Assembly (NCBI GenBank): GCA_016711105.1
Contig: JADJTO010000004.1
Location: forward strand, 248,001-312,000
Direction: 5' to 3'
Source of the DNA: Micropruina sp.
GTDB taxonomy: Bacteria; Actinomycetota; Actinomycetes; Propionibacteriales; Propionibacteriaceae
DNA: 64,000 nt
Position 1 is the first letter of the stretch; the number at the start of each line of letters is the position of its first letter. The notes under the pieces are model-generated. The model saw nothing but the letters and a program-made list of their open reading frames with translations, was not told the origin of the DNA and made no database searches. Positions 63,880 to 64,000 of the stretch are shown here, piece after piece. The position numbers and the translations under genes were made by a program.

Positions 63880-64000
63880 CAGTCGAAGGTCACCTGGAGA
63901 GTCGACCGGCTGATATCGGTGGACAGGGTATGGAGGTTGGCGTAGCCGAACCACGAGCGGCCCACCGTGTCCCGGCCGTCGAAACGAAGCCGGATCGAGA
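63880..64000 (-). CDS. C-terminus of an unidentified CDS at the right edge
   Basis: An open minus-strand frame runs from the window edge to a TGA at 63880-63882 and encodes about 39 residues including IRLRFDGRDTVGRSWFGYAN and ISRSTLQVTFD. Composition and position before proS on the same strand support a real gene, but the fragment is too short to name. Confidence 0.5.

Noticed and set aside
1..64000. CRISPR arrays, rRNA, tRNA, insertion sequences or prophage
   Set aside because: I saw no regularly spaced direct repeats, rRNA-like conserved tracts, convincing tRNA cloverleafs, transposases or phage genes. A dedicated tRNA scan was not possible by eye.

Overview
This 64 kb window is chromosomal DNA from a high-GC Gram-positive bacterium, almost certainly an actinobacterium and plausibly a Propionibacteriaceae/Propionibacteriales member. 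Signs are the mycothiol-dependent formaldehyde dehydrogenase, DUF3107, DUF2505, DUF2993, DUF4439 and Rv3235-type families, a PknG-like kinase, the ~1,590-residue NAD-glutamate dehydrogenase, and the order proS-rimP-nusA-ylxR-infB-rbfA-truB-ribF-rpsO-pnp. I see no rRNA, recognisable tRNA, CRISPR array, transposase or phage gene.

Layout. 1-1252: start of an AdnA/AdnB/UvrD-like helicase (minus) and a stand-alone LigD-type polymerase. 1327-12605: one tightly coupled plus-strand operon of nine genes (TelA, unknown protein, CbbX/SpoVK-like AAA+ ATPase, four-TM protein, coiled-coil protein, zinc-ribbon PknG-like kinase, zinc-ribbon PP2C phosphatase, vWA protein, zinc-ribbon FHA protein), an extended TelA/TerY-P-type phospho-signalling island. 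12693-14657: DUF3107 and a DEAD-box helicase. 14661-18108 (minus): a compact RiPP locus with a Cys-rich precursor, a fused E1-like/YcaO cyclodehydratase and a SagB-type azoline dehydrogenase. 18351-22933: mycothiol/formaldehyde genes and MBL hydrolases, trpS, PHP phosphoesterase. 23026-30085: glutamate dehydrogenase, DUF2505, pruA. 30193-35123: Ku, WS/DGAT-like acyltransferase, cupredoxin lipoprotein and polytopic membrane protein. 35133-44092: recG, rpmB, trpB2, RNase J, GNAT, DUF2993, dapB, prs. 44192-63815: pnp, rpsO, pntA1/A2/B, ribF, truB, rbfA, infB, ylxR, nusA, rimP, TauE, proS, with two divergent secreted paralogues interrupting the nusA-ylxR junction.

The most interesting system is the azole-RiPP (TOMM) locus: a 115-residue precursor with a predicted helical leader and 12 cysteines, seven of them at strict three-residue spacing, beside genes for exactly the two maturation steps (cyclodehydration, then FMN-dependent oxidation). 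There is no transporter, protease or regulator next to it. The TelA/kinase/phosphatase/vWA/FHA operon is the second notable system.

Caution on sequence quality: at least twenty single-base indels, mostly one missing G or C in a homopolymer run, break the frames of otherwise intact conserved genes (proS, rimP, infB, ylxR, pnp, trpS, pruA, the glutamate dehydrogenase, the YcaO fusion, the kinase and others), and pnp also has an in-frame TAA. Breaking so many essential genes at once is best explained by consensus errors rather than gene decay. Broken genes are given as single CDSs with the suspected position.
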